Source: Dillenia suffruticosa (taxonomy: Eukaryota > Streptophyta > Magnoliopsida > Dilleniales > Dilleniaceae). Taken from it: DNA of 64,000 nt. The translations under genes and the position numbers were made by a program. The DNA lies in NCBI GenBank assembly GCA_033439265.1, contig JAVTVX010000024.1:15608501-15672500 (forward strand). Direction: 5' to 3'. The notes below the pieces were generated by a model. The model was given only the letters and a program-made list of their open reading frames with translations, searched no databases and was not told the origin of the DNA. Shown here one piece after another: positions 1-11,329 of this stretch (positions are counted from its first letter, which is position 1; every line of letters starts with the position of its first letter).

Positions 1-590
1 TTTCATTAAACTATGCAAAGAAAATTCAAAATGAAAAGAAAATTTCAGTTAAGAGTATCAAAAGTGATCATGGTAAAGAATTTGTAAATAAAACCATAAA
101 AGAATTCTATAGCAGTCAAGGTATTTATCATAATTTTTCAGTCCCTAGGATAGCTCAACAAAATGGAGTAGTAGAAATTAAAAACAAAATATTACAAATG
201 GCTAGAACTATGCTTTGTGAGCATGATTTGCGAAAGTTTTTCTGGACAAAAATAGTGAATACTGTTTGCTACATCTTAAATAGGGCATTAATTAGACCTA
301 TTTTAAAGAAAACTCCCTATGAACTTTACAAAGGAAGGAAACCCAATATAGTCTATTTTAAAATTTTCAAATGCAAACGTTATGTTCTAAATAATGAAAA
401 AGAAGTTTTAGGAAAATTTGATATCAAAAGCAATGAAAAAATATTTTTAGGATATTCGATAGTAAGTAAAGTATATAGAGTTTATAACAAAAGAATCAGA
501 ACAGTAGAAGAATCAATATATCTAGATATGACAAAGAAAGTAATACTGACAAAAAAAGATTAGATGATGAAGATTTAACAGAAAAATTTA
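1..590 (+). pseudogene. Ty1/copia integrase, C-terminal half (remnant, runs in from left edge)
   Basis: The plus-strand translation shows the late part of a copia integrase: IKSDHGKEF near 60-85 (second catalytic Asp region), then AQQNGVVEIKNK near 150-190 containing the catalytic Glu, then MARTMLCEHDLRKFFW and TPYELYKGRKPN, the usual copia integrase tail. The longest open piece runs 198-563. Integrase would insert the element's cDNA into chromosomes in the nucleus. The first catalytic Asp and the zinc-binding N-terminus lie outside the window. After 563 the frame stops and an A-rich linker follows. It belongs with the reverse transcriptase piece downstream. The family call is confident; the lineage (SIRE/Maximus-like) rests on the LTR and third ORF downstream. 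Confidence 0.88.
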
Positions 591-689
591 ATGAATTGGA
601 TCTTATTGAAAATTTGAATTCTCAAAAAAAAAAGAAATCAATGAAGTCACTGAACAAGAAAAAAAAACATGACGTTCAACAAGAGCAAA

Positions 690-1619
690 AAATTAAATAT
701 CCTCAAATCATAAAAGATATCAACGTAGAAAATATAATAGGTGATATAAGTTCTGGTGTTAGAACTAGATTAGCCCTACAGAATCTATGCGAATATGTGG
801 CGTTCATCTCTTAGAAAGAACCTAAGAATGTAGAGGAAGTATTGGAAGATGAAAATTGGATAATGACTATACAACATGAACTCAATCAATTTAAAAGAAA
901 TAAAATGTGGAACCTTGTTCCTCGACCAAAGGATCAATACATAATTGGAACAAAGTAGGTCTTCAGAAATAAACTTGATAAATATGGAACAATCACAAGT
1001 AATAAGGTAGAATTTGTGGCCAAAGGATTCGGATAGGATGAGCGAATTGACTATGATGAAACGTATATTTCAATGGTTAGATTAGAAACTATTAAAATAC
1101 TTTCAACCTTTTCCTGTTATATGAACTTTAAATTGTATTAAATGAATGTTAAAAGTGTCTTTCTAAATGGTTATTTAAATGAAACTATGTATGTAGAACA
1201 ACCCTTGGTTTTGAAGATCCTAAATATCCAGAACATGTTTTTAAACTGACTAAAGTTTTGTATGGATTAAAACAAACTCTTAGAGCTTGGTATAAGAGAC
1301 TTAACAATTTCCTAATTGAAAACAAATTTGAGAGAGAAAGGTTGACACAACTTTTTTTTATAAAAAAAAAAAGAAAATAATTTTCTGATAATCCATATAA
1401 GATATAATTTTTGAAGGAACAAGCATAAAAATGTGTAAAGATTTTACAGAAAGAATGGAAGTAGAATTTAAAATGAGTATGATTGGAGAATTGAATTATT
1501 TACTAGGATTTCAAATTAAACAATCTGAAAATGGAATATTTCTCGTCAATCCAAGTAAACCAATGATCTTATCAAAAGATTTGGGTTTAATGAATGCAAA
1601 GGAAATACCACACTTATGA
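690..1619 (+). pseudogene. Ty1/copia reverse transcriptase remnant
   Basis: Reverse transcriptase motifs appear in order: the linker RTRLALQNLCEYVAFIS (ending 814), then after a stop the entry segment WNLVPRPKDQYIIGTK (about 905-955), MVRLETIKIL, MNVKSVFLNGYLNETMYVEQ (about 1140-1200) and LYGLKQTLRAWYKRL (about 1260-1300), then MSMIGELNYLLGFQIKQSE (about 1470-1530). The first catalytic Asp of the copia MDVKSAFLNG motif reads as Asn (MNVKSVFLNG). The YVDD box is not recognisable: an A-rich, frameshifted stretch at 1340-1430 sits where it should be. Several in-frame stops (for example near 957 and 1140) make it inactive. It is continuous with the integrase upstream and the RNase H segment downstream. 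Confidence 0.88.
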
Positions 1620-2441
1620 GCACAACCCTAAAATTAGATAAAATGAAAATGCCAAATCAGTAAGTCAGAAAGCATATAAAAGCATGATTTGATCACTCTT
1701 GTATCTCACTATCTTGAGACTAGACATACAATTAGTGTATGTCTTTATGTAAGATTTCAATCAGACCTAAAGGAATCCCATTTGATAGTAAATAAAAGAA
1801 TTTTTAGATATCTTAAAGACACTACATATTCAGGCTTTTAGTATGATAAAAATACAAGTTTTCAATTGAATGGATTCTCTGACACAGATTTTACAAAATG
1901 TAAATTAGATAGAAAAAGTACTGATGGTACTTGTCAATTCTTTGGAATCACATTGGTATCATGGTCTTTCAAGAAACAAAATAGCATAGCATTGTCAGCA
2001 ACCGAAACTAAGTATGATGAATGCAAAGGAAATGCCACACCTATGAATACAACCCTAAAATTAGATAAAGATGAAAATGACAAATCAGTATATCAAAAAT
2101 TTTATAAAAGCATGATTGGATCACTCTTGTATCTCATTGTCTCAAGACCAGACATACAATTCAGTGTATGTCTTTATGTAAGATTTCAATTAGATCTAAA
2201 GGAATCCCATTTGATAGTAGTTAAAACAATTTTTAGATATCTTAAAGACACCACACATCTAGGCCTTTGTATGACAGAAATTTAAGTTTTCAATTGCATG
2301 GATTCTCTAACACAGATTTTACAGGAAGTAAATTAGATAGAAAAAGTACCAATGGTACTTGTTAATTCTTTGAAATCACATTGGTATCATGGTCTTTCAA
2401 AAAACAAAATAGCGTAGTATTGTCAATAACCAAAACTTAGT
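1588..2441 (+). repeat. Tandem duplication inside copia pol, unit about 427 bp
   Basis: Two consecutive copies of one pol segment lie head to tail. Unit 1 begins near 1588 and unit 2 near 2015; the shared start atgaatgcaaagg occurs at 1591 and 2018, a spacing of 427 bp. Each copy carries the end of the reverse transcriptase (NATPM..TTLKLDKDEN, SLLYLI..RPDIQ) and the start of RNase H (GFSDTDF..CKLDRKST). The copies differ by many substitutions and small indels, so the duplication is not recent. Confidence 0.9.
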
Positions 2442-2745
2442 ATGTCTCTGCTGGATAATGTGCTGCACCAATTTGTGGATTAAGTATCAAATAAAGGATT
2501 TTATCATAGATTTTTACTGTGTTCCTATAAAATGTGATAATACAAGTATTATAAATCTAATTAAAAATTCAGTCATCATTCTCAAAACAAACATATTAAA
2601 ATGAGACATCATTTCATGGGAGACCATGTATTGAAAAACGAAATTGTTTTTGAGTATATAGAGACTCAAAAACAAATTACTGATATTCTTACCGATCTAT
2701 TAGAGAAGAAAAAATTTGTGAACTAAGAAGAGAATTAGAAATGAT
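1620..2745 (+). pseudogene. Ty1/copia connection domain and RNase H remnant (partly duplicated)
   Basis: The translation gives the copia reverse transcriptase-RNase H connection (MIGSLLYLIVSRPDIQFSV, open in 1866-2285) and RNase H (GFSDTDFTKCKLDRKSTDG, then SWSFKKQNSIALSATETKY). The final part, 2560-2745, reads TKHI..RHHFMGDHVLKNE with a frameshifted end, which is the typical end of copia pol. RNase H would remove the RNA template during reverse transcription. Unit 1 of the 427-bp duplication runs into unit 2 just before the AEY segment, so only the second copy continues to the pol end. Stops are frequent. Pol ends near 2745, after which coding similarity is lost. Confidence 0.85.
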
Positions 2746-3170
2746 TGAAATATAAAAGTAAGAAAAAATGTGAAAAATGGAGTATGCGTTAAAATCTAGA
2801 AATGAACTTTAGGTCGACCCATTTTGCAAAGGTGTTGATAAATTAAAAAATATACTGCCTTGTCGAGCTACTCACCATTGTCTTAGAAATCTTGTCGACC
2901 TAGTATTTAAAATTAAAACAAAAGACATGGTCTTGTTGACTTGTCAAAAAATATGTCGACATGCATAGCAGTCGAAGTTAAGTCAATGTCCTTAAAAACA
3001 TGTCAACCCGATCACCCTTGAACATCCTTAAAACAAGTCGATATACATGAAAAGATATCGACCTATAACATGCAAAAAGGAATATGAACAGTTAACACAT
3101 CGACCCGTCTCTCTCTCTATTCCCAAATTCGAATTTCTCTCTTTCTCTTTGAAACCCTAGGCGAATCTCT
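2746..3170 (+). repeat. gtcgac-word spacer between copia pol and ORF3
   Basis: About 300 bases (2810-3110) hold roughly ten degenerate copies of a short word around gtcgac or tcgacc (for example near 2812, 2900, 2955, 3060 and 3100), spaced about 20-45 bases apart. The same kind of word fills the LTR of this element (5500-5810 and 14990-15560). The last 60 bases are pyrimidine-rich and lead to the first ATG of ORF3. No reading frame of note. It may be an untranslated leader of ORF3; a promoter role is only inferred. Confidence 0.6.
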
Positions 3171-4464
3171 ATGGCGAAACCCTAATCAACAATGTCTCCT
3201 AAACAAAAATTGCCCATCTAAGCAATCAACATCTTCCAAACTTCCTTTGAACCTATAGCTAAGCCTTTTTTTATCGAAACCCTCATCTATGAAACCTACT
3301 TCTTCAAAACCCCATTTGCCACCTCGGCGGATAGAATCCATTCCATAGTTCAACACTCACGAGTTTTAATCACTCGAATAAAAGGAACTATATGAGAAAT
3401 TATTCTCAAGAAGGAAAGTCAATTAAGGGAAATTGATTGATTAGGTTTTTCTGACAAGGGTGAATTTCAAATACGAAGAACACTTGAATGAAGTATGCCC
3501 TAATCGGTTTATAATTTTGAATAAGTTCATTTATGAGAAGGTGATTAAATTGTTCTATAATAATATCGAAAAAATTTCTGATGGAGTTGAGAATGAGACA
3601 TGAATTAGCTTAGATGATCACTCTATTTCATGCGCATTTAGAATATATGTAAATGAGAAGGTGATTGAAGTTACTTCTAGAATTATCTATAGAGAAAATG
3701 CTCTTGCATGGGTATCATATGACAAATGTGAACCATATATGAAATTTAGTTATTTGGAAAATTCTAAAATAGTGTTCAATGATGAGAATTTGACAGTTGT
3801 AAACACAAGTGCTACAAAGTTAGAATTTCATGAAAGAATTCTGTATTTGATTGTTGCGCATGTACTTAAACCAAGAGAAAGAAACTATATAACCATATCT
3901 AGAGAAGATTTTTGGTTGATGGCATATATTATGAGTGGAAAAAATCTTTGATTGCACTTCATTATTCCACACTTTATGATTACTGCATATAGATCAGAAA
4001 ACTCTCTTTTACCGTATGCAAGTATGATTTATGAGATTCTATCATCCAATTGTGTGGAATTAGATAAAGATATGGTGATAGAACTGAATGAAAAAAATGA
4101 AATCAATGCATTTTCAATGCTTTGAGCTAGACGGATATGCAATAGTAAGGGAGAATGTATTAGAAAAGATAATAGAACAGTCAAGAGGCAAACAGAGGAG
4201 GTAAGAGAAGAACATGAAGAAGCAACTGAGACTAAACAAAGGGAAAGAACAAGAGAACATGATGGGCAACCATCCAGCACTCAACCCATCATACTTGAAA
4301 TCATTTAGGAAAAATTAGACAAGATTGAGAAGAGACAAATTCTGTAAAGTCAAATGAGCTATGTTTTGAAGATGGAATTTCAAAACATTAACAACATACT
4401 AGACTCCCTTGCAAAAGAAAAAAGAAAATCATCTAATGTCCTTAGGCCTTCCCATTCATGCTGA
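3171..4464 (+). pseudogene. ORF3 (env-position, putative plant-transposon-protein family), copy 1
   Basis: A broken gene begins at ATG 3171 or 3192 (MSPKQKLPI) after a pyrimidine-rich leader. The best open piece, 3661-3951, reads through VNEKVIEVTSRIIYRENALA and ends with the signature LKPRERNYITISREDFWLM. An upstream segment (KLFYNNIEKIS, about 3545-3575) and a charged, coiled-coil-like C-terminus (REEHEEATETKQRERTR, then EKLDKIEKRQ, about 4200-4350) can be followed across frameshifts to a stop at 4464. The same protein recurs at 28355 and 62739. It resembles what is annotated in plants as putative plant transposon protein or envelope-like protein, and it occupies the position of the extra ORF of SIRE-type copia elements. 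The function is unknown; I see no convincing signal peptide or membrane segment. Confidence 0.65.
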
Positions 4465-5377
4465 TTATTAGATGTTAGTTTATGCTATGTAATGATTTTC
4501 TAATGGTTTATGACTTAGTACTTTATGTGATTTAAATGTTACTTTACTTTTTATTAATTGAACTAAGCATGCTTTTTATCGATGAATTCTAATATTGTTT
4601 CGAGTATGTTTACTTTTGCTTGACAAAATTCCAATGCTGCTGATTAATGGATCAAAACTTGTACAATTTTGAAAATGACTTTTGGTTGCTGTGTGCATGT
4701 ATTCATGCTGAATTATATTCTAAAGTTGTATATGGATGTATGAATACTAACTGAATGTATGTATACTTAGTGTTTAATGATGTATCTATTGGTTGCTCTA
4801 ACAGTTTGCACTAATTGAAGAGAAGTTGCATAAAGAAACAGTGTGATTGATAGGTTATGTGGGAAATTGTGTTGCTGTAACAGTATCTATTGGTTGCTGT
4901 TAGAGTTCTAGGTTTAGAAACAGTTGGTTGGTTGGTGTATGAAGAGGAGTCAGTGTCTATATTTGACGGGGAGCAATTGGTTGCATTTTGTACTTATTTT
5001 CTTTAATTTTAACTCTTTTTATTGATGACAAAAAGGGAGAGACAATATGGTAATAGGCTTAGACTTAGGGGCAGACAGTCTGATAGTGTAGTGTGTAGTG
5101 TAGTGTAGTCTTATGGTGCTAGGTTAGAGTAGTGTGCAGGGCAGTATGCAGTGTAATGTGGTCTGATGGTGCTAGGTTAGATTAGTGATGGTAGGTTAGA
5201 CAACTATGTGATAGGTTTGTGGAGCATAGTGTTGATGGCTTTATATGGTGAAAGGTTCTATGGTAATGGCTTTCTGAAAATGACTCGTAGTATGACATTA
5301 GTATGAGTCAAATTATGAAATTACTATGGTTTTCAAATTTAAAGCCTTAAATAAGTATTTAAAGTTTTGTTATCACC
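4465..5377 (+). other. Copia 3' untranslated region, ORF3 stop to polypurine tract
   Basis: No coding potential is seen. It is T/G-rich with short internal repeats: gtatctattggttgct occurs near 4783 and 4883, and a tagtgtag-rich stretch lies at 5085-5205. It ends at the polypurine tract and LTR start, so it is the 3' untranslated region of the first copia element. Confidence 0.6.
5085..5205 (+). repeat. Degenerate GT/AG-rich tandem repeat
   Basis: Short tagtgtag words repeat at 5090-5110. A longer unit containing tatggtgctaggttaga (near 5112) recurs as gatggtgctaggttaga (near 5164), about 52 bases apart. Confidence 0.6.
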
Positions 5378-5391
5378 AAAAAGGAGGAAAT
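5378..5391 (+). other. Polypurine tract of the first copia element
   Basis: The purine run aaaaaggaggaaat lies immediately before TGTTGAGACTC. Polypurine tracts prime plus-strand DNA synthesis and abut the 3' LTR, so this fixes the LTR start at 5392. Confidence 0.75.
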
Positions 5392-5817
5392 TGTTGAGAC
5401 TCATAGGTTTTGATGATGATAAATCGGAGGAAAATAGGTTTAAGTAAATCAAAAGGTTATCCAAAAACAAAAGTCTACAGATCCTGCATGACAACTTGCT
5501 CTTATATGTCCACAAATTTTTAGAGTCATGCCGACCTATGTTAACAACACCTTGAACATGTCGACCTATTAGTAACTCTTGTCGAGCTGAATAAAACAAT
5601 CATAATAATTGTCTGAGTAAAATTATATCGACAACCCTGAAAACTCATTGATCTGATTTGAACATTCACATATCTTGTTAACTTGAGTTAAACTTTGTCA
5701 ACCTGACTTACATGTTGACCTGAATTAGATTACATATCGACCTATTAATCTGAGGAGGACAAATTTAATATGACATGTTGACCAATTTTAGTAGTGTATC
5801 GACTACTATTTATACAC
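5392..5817 (+). repeat. Copia 3' LTR, left part (interrupted by element A)
   Basis: It starts TGTTGAGACTC followed by ggttttgatgatgat, the usual opening of SIRE/Maximus-type copia LTRs, directly after a polypurine tract. From about 5500 it is filled with gtcgac/tcgacc words. It is cut at 5817 by the Athila-like element; the last 5 bases, tacac, are the target-site copy matching cacac at 14990-14994. The LTR resumes at 14990. Confidence 0.75.
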
Positions 5818-7150
5818 TGTTACGTGATTTAGGTATATCACGATTTCGGCCAAGTATATCCTAGTCGAGTGTTGTGTATAGTGTAGAACAAGTGTCGATC
5901 CACCAGGATATTATGTATTACAAATTATAAAATACCCTATCTAAGTTGGACAAAATGAATCAAGATAGTAAAAATATTAAAATTACAAAAATATTAAAAA
6001 TAAAAATATTGATGACAAAAACCCTAGTTTTATAAAATGTTAGAACATCGATTTCATCTGTTTTCAATTTTTTCATACAGTTGAATTCTTTCAAATCCCT
6101 TAAAGTTTATTGACTAAAGATTCATTCTTGATGATGACAGATTTTCCTTAATTAGATTCACCCAATGGTCATGCAATGAAACTCTAATTCGACTAACCAA
6201 AAGTCAATGGTCATGTAATCTTGATTAGACTGAACTGCATTAAAATCTATAGAATATTTATAATCTAGGGTTTCCTTTAAAATCCCCACATACAGAGTTA
6301 ATCATCCATTGATTTCATAACTCTGTATGGATTTTATTGTATTGGTCAGATTTCATGCAATCTTCTCTGGATCTTATGCATGTAATTGCGATTCATCAAA
6401 TCGTAGGGTCATTTACGAATGAAGCATTAAGTTTAACAATAAAATCTTATCAAAAAAAGAACATATCAATAAAAATTTAAGAGAAAGAAACGAATCAAAC
6501 CATACTATTAATCAAAGAACATAATTTATCAAGTTCTAAGAACAAGAAATCTAAGTAGACATGATAAAGAAACGCAAGAAAGGTAAAAAAAAATATTATA
6601 ACCCCTTCAATCTGAATGAAGATTGAAGAATCCCATCCAAGAAGAGTAATGAGGCGGCTATTAGGGTTTCTCTTCCTTTTTTTTTCAAGTGTAAAGGATG
6701 TCTCATTCTTATAATCTAATTTTTAAGAGTTCTAAATGACTAAAAATTCGTGGGTCTTCATAACAACTTGATATTTCACTTGGACTTGGGCTTTTTGAAC
6801 TCATGGGCCTTGATTTCTAGCACTGCAGTAGCTTCGACTCAAATTTTGGATATATTCTGGTTTGACCCAGCCTCTGAGGTCTTCATTAGATTTGTAGGTC
6901 TTGAAGTTTTCTTTCCAACCCAACAAGAATCAAGTCAATCAGATATCGGACCAGAACATTATGTCCAAAATACTAATAATTGTTTGTGTAGTCCAATATC
7001 TTTAAATAAGCCCAATAATTTTAAAATAAAACCCACAAAAATAATCAACACAAAATCATGAAATAAAACCTAAAAGTAGTTTTAAAAGTCATTTTAAAAT
7101 AAAATAAAATAAAATAAAATAAATTCAAGTGTATAAAAATATCACTATCA
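5818..7150 (-). repeat. Element A LTR (3' LTR in element orientation)
   Basis: 1333 bp, matching 13676-14989 along its whole length, with TG..CA ends. It holds an A-rich terminal part with repeated aaaat near 7099-7123. An open frame at 6750-7061 has a counterpart in the other LTR at 14656-14907, which is explained by LTR identity and not by a gene. Confidence 0.9.
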
Positions 7151-8640
7151 AATATTCCTACACTTGAATGCTTGTTTGTCCTCAAGCAAGAATAAATTTT
7201 CTCTAAAACCAATTCAATATCCCAAATTCCTAACCATGTATATAACAAGTTCAAATCGGAATTACAATCACGACAATCAATATTTTGCAATATCCAACAC
7301 TAGAAAAACTATTGCATCTCATATAGTCTCATCGAAATAAAAAAAATGCAAGACTTAACCACCCTCTCAATTGATTCACTCAATAGAATGAATAAAAATA
7401 CTAACAATTACTCAAAGCACTCATTTTATATAAGGGTACATGTATCACTCAAATTAATACAATGAGATGATATTACCATAAATTTGCTCATATATCAAAT
7501 CTCTACCACTTATATATGAAATCTACACACCAATCAAAATGTCTTTTATTTGATTGTAATGGGGTTAAGGTAAGTGATAGGATAATGGATAAGATATATG
7601 GTTAAAATGATTCACTAAATATACCTAAATATCAAGACATGACATTATTACATCAAGATAAAAAAAATACTAACTCTAACAATGCACATGTAATGTAATA
7701 TACCACTTATTCAAAGTAAAGAATAATGACTTCACTATAAGAGTGAACAATATCAAGAATGAAATTTTTTATGTTTTTTTTTTCTTTTTCTTTTTTTTTT
7801 CATTTTTCATTCTTTTTTTTAATAATTTACTCAACAAGAAAATGACTAAAAGCATATATAAAACTCAAATAAAAAAATTAATACCTAAATACATAATGCC
7901 ATACCATCAACTATAAGTATATTAGTGAATTTGGGTTCAAATTCTGGATTTAGAGAAAGACATGTCATAGGGTAAATTATGTAGGTAACATATGAAAGAA
8001 AAGATTTAGGCTCAAATTGGTTAACTAAGAGGCAAAAAAATAATTGGGATGGTATTTTTCGGAAGCCGAACGTGTAATTCTAAGTCCTTAATCATTTTGG
8101 TGTATGAAAATCATGAATGTGGTCTCAAAATGTATAATAAAGTAAGTTCTAGAATGACTAAATCATGTGTGATATACGCTCAGCAAGAGAAATGCTGAAA
8201 GTAAAAAAATTGCTCTTTAAGACTCAAATCCTTACTAAGATAAATTCGATATTAAATCTTGCATGTCTATTCTTCAAATCAACCATAAAAAGATGAATAA
8301 CACTCATGTACCAAATAACTACTAATATCAATCGTCTGTCATGCAATCCATTCCAAGACAAGTAACATACAAGAACTAGAAAACCCAAGAAAATCTAGTT
8401 GGCATGAAAAAAATTTTTCAAAGCTAAAGAAATTAAGCAAAAATCAAGATTCCTAAATAAAAATGTTCTAAAAATCAGAATAAAATAAATAAAATACCTA
8501 AAAATCAAAATGCAATGCATCCCCCTACACTTAATCCAAACATTGTCCACAATGCAATTCAATCTAAAATCCAGATAAGAGAACAGAAAGACTCCCCTGA
8601 TTAAGTCAGGGAAGGAGTTGCTTGTATTTATTAATCCACT
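7151..8640 (-). other. Element A 3' untranslated region
   Basis: Lies between the integrase end and the 3' LTR on the minus strand. Next to the LTR (7151-7190) the minus strand reads cttgaggacaaacaagc then ttcaagtgtaggaatatt, a conserved end of Athila-type elements that includes the polypurine-like primer. The rest is AT-rich with a T-run block at 7770-7830. Some Athila elements carry an env-like ORF here; none is visible. Confidence 0.7.
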
Positions 8641-9800
8641 AAGAAAATGGCAGACCCTTCTTTCAAGTTGGTCCCATCCTCGTATGTCTTCAAATGATAC
8701 CCATTGACTTCAAACTTTTCACCTTACTCGTTTGAAAGCTCTACCACTTCATATGGGAAAAATTGTGTCATAATGAAAGGTTCACTCCATCTCAATCTAA
8801 ATTTCCTTGGAAAAAGTCTCAAACAAGAGTTATATAATAAAACCATATCACCAAACTCAAACTCTTGCTTGTTAATCCTAACATCATGCCATGCCTTTAT
8901 TCTCTCATTGTAGATTCTTGCACTCTCATAAGCCTCATTCTGCTACTCCTCCAACTTGTTCAATCGCATCTTCCTTTCTATACCTGCATGAGATAAATCA
9001 AAGTTAAGAAAGTTTATTGCCCAATATGCTTTATATTCTAACTTAACAGGAAGATGACATGTTTTTCCATAAACCAAACGATATGGTGACATACCAATCA
9101 AAGATTTATATGCAGTCCTATATGCTCAAAGTGTATCATCTAACTTAATAGACCAATCCCTACGAGAAAAAATCACAGTTTTTTCCAAAATGCATTTCAA
9201 TTCACCATTTGAAATCTCTACACGTCCACTAGTTTGGGGATGGTAAAGGGTAGCAATTTTATGAGTGACACCATATTCAGGTAAGCGTTTTTCAAAATTT
9301 TTACAAAAATGAGAACCTTCATCACTAATTATAGCTCTAGGAACACCAAAACGGGAAAATATTTTCTTCTTTAAAAACTTACTTACCGTTTTAGAGTCAT
9401 TTTTTATACATGCAGCTACCTCTACCCACTTACTCACATAATCAACAGCGACAAGAATGAATTCATGATTAAAAGATTTTGAAAAAGGTCCCATGAAATT
9501 TATATTCCAAACATAAAAAATATTGACAATAAAAATATTATTTAAGCGCATCTCATGACGATTAGAAATATTTCCAGTTCTCTGACATTAATCACATGCA
9601 CAAACATACGAATGAACATCCCTAAACAAAGTAGGCCAATAAAATCCAGATTGAAGTACCTTAGCTGCTGTACGAGAGGGACAATGAAGATCACCACCTA
9701 CCTCCTTATCCGACAAAAACTAAGAATATTACGTACCTCTTGTTTGGGAACACATCTCCTAATGATACCGTCACCACAAACCTTGTACAAGTATGGCTCA
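8641..9800 (-). pseudogene. Element A integrase remnant
   Basis: Minus-strand frame 9126-9551 reads a gypsy integrase core: [24 protein letters not shown] with the second catalytic Asp, and [17 protein letters not shown] with the catalytic Glu. The first catalytic Asp of the usual (D)FMGPF motif reads as Asn (NINFMGPF). Downstream, 8650-9125 encodes the integrase C-terminus ([16 protein letters not shown], then NEAYESARIYNERIKAWHD) with frame changes. Histidines and cysteines of the zinc-binding N-terminus lie around 9560-9790. It would insert the element cDNA; it is inactive because of stops and the lost Asp. Confidence 0.85.
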
Positions 9801-10480
9801 TCTCAAAGATAATGGCGTAAATCAGAAAAAAAAAAATTCTTTCTCTGGTGCCCCTTGATTCTCTCTAGTGGAACCCTGCAATAAAGATAATTGACAAAGT
9901 TAGCATACCAAGGTTCATGAATTCGAGTGATAGAAAATAAAGTCTCATCAGGAAAAGAATCATTCAAAGGATCGTTAATCATTGTCTCCATGAATTCTCC
10001 CTCCAATTGAGATAAATGATCAGCTACAGGATTATCAATTCCTCTCCTATCCACAATCTCTATATCAAATTCGTGCAACAAAAAAAATCTAACGCAACAA
10101 CCTAGGCTTTGCATCTTTCTTCGAAATCAAGTACCTAAGTACAGAATGATCAGTATGAATAATAATTTTGGACAACAACAAGTAAGATCAAAATTTCTCA
10201 AGTGCAAAGATGACAGTAAGTAGTTCTTTTTCAGTAGTGGTGTACACTTTCTGAGCCTCATTCATAGTCTTACTTGCATAATATATGACATGAAATTTCC
10301 TATCTACCATTTATCCTAAAACTACACCAACAGTATCATCACTTGTATCACAATAAATATCAAAAGGCAAATCCCATCTAGGTGGCTGCACTATGGGAGA
10401 GTCAATCAATTTCGATTTCAAGCAATGAAAGGCATTCAAACAAGAATCATCAAACACAAAAGGGTATTTTTAACCAAAAG
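9801..10480 (-). pseudogene. Element A RNase H remnant
   Basis: The minus-strand open piece 9803-10114 contains HEFDIEIVDRRGIDNPVADHL, the conserved segment at the RNase H to integrase junction of plant gypsy elements. The upstream part, 10115-10480, reads [11 protein letters not shown]..-like and KVYTTTEKELLTVI-like segments across stops. It would degrade template RNA. It is interrupted and follows the reverse transcriptase without a clear gap. Confidence 0.75.
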
Positions 10481-11290
10481 ATTGGTTAGAGGTCTAGCGA
10501 TCTTGAAAAAATCTTGATAAATTTTTGATAAAAACTAGCATATTCTAGAAGACCTCTAGCATTTTTTAATGACTTAGATGGAGGAAGTTTTTTAATCAAC
10601 TCAAGTTTTGCCCTATCAACCTCCATTCCCTTATAAGACACCTTATGACCCAAAACAATTCATTCTTTCACCATGAAATGACACTTTTCCTAATTCATCA
10701 CCAAATTGGTTCCTCACACCTCATTAAAACTTGTTTCAAATTTTTTAAGCAATCATTAAAAAAGGAACCAAACACAAAGAAGTCATCCATAAAAATCTCC
10801 ATAAAATCATCAATGAAATCAGCAAAAATAGACATCATGCATCTTTGAAAGGTAGCTGAGGTATTACAAAGACCAAAAGGCATGCGTCTAAATGCAAAGG
10901 TACTATATGAACATGTAAATGTGGTTTTTTCTTGGTTAGTAGGATCAATGGCAATTTGCAAATAACCAGAAAAACCATCCAAAAAGCAATAAAATGCATG
11001 ACCAGCCAATTTTTCAACAGTTGATCAAAAAGGAAGGGGAAATGATCTTTTCTAGTGGTATCATTCAATCTCCTATAATCAACACACATACTCTAACCTG
11101 TGATAACATGTATGGGGATCAACTCATTCCTATCATTCTCAACCACAGTAGTTCCACTCTTCTTAGGAACAATTTGCAAAGAACTCACCCAAGTAAATCA
11201 GAGATAGGAAAGATAATACCCGCATTAAGCCATTTAATGATATCCTTCTTTACCACCTTCTTAAGATATTCATTGAGTCTCCTTTGTGGT
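10481..11290 (-). pseudogene. Element A reverse transcriptase remnant
   Basis: The minus strand reads MCVDYRRLNDTTRKDHFPF (10835-11089), then in another frame FYCFLDGFSGYLQIAIDP and RRMPFGLCNTSATFQRCM, then IFMDDFFVFG (10698-11009). The catalytic FMDD box (equivalent of YxDD) and the earlier Asp in FLDGFSGY are still present, but a frameshift near 11010 separates the first motif from the rest. It would copy the genomic RNA into DNA. It is followed on the minus strand by RNase H. Confidence 0.9.
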
Positions 11291-11329
11291 TGATCTGTGG
11301 CCTTGAACCCTTCCTCCAATAGGATCTTG

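Noticed and set aside
2810-3110. A CRISPR-like array suggested by evenly spaced gtcgac words
   Set aside because: The words are short and degenerate, the spacing is irregular and the context is a plant retrotransposon.
6750-7061. Homologous open frames at 6750-7061 and 14656-14907
   Set aside because: They are similar because they lie in the two LTRs of one element; no domain is recognisable and codons do not look conserved beyond LTR identity.
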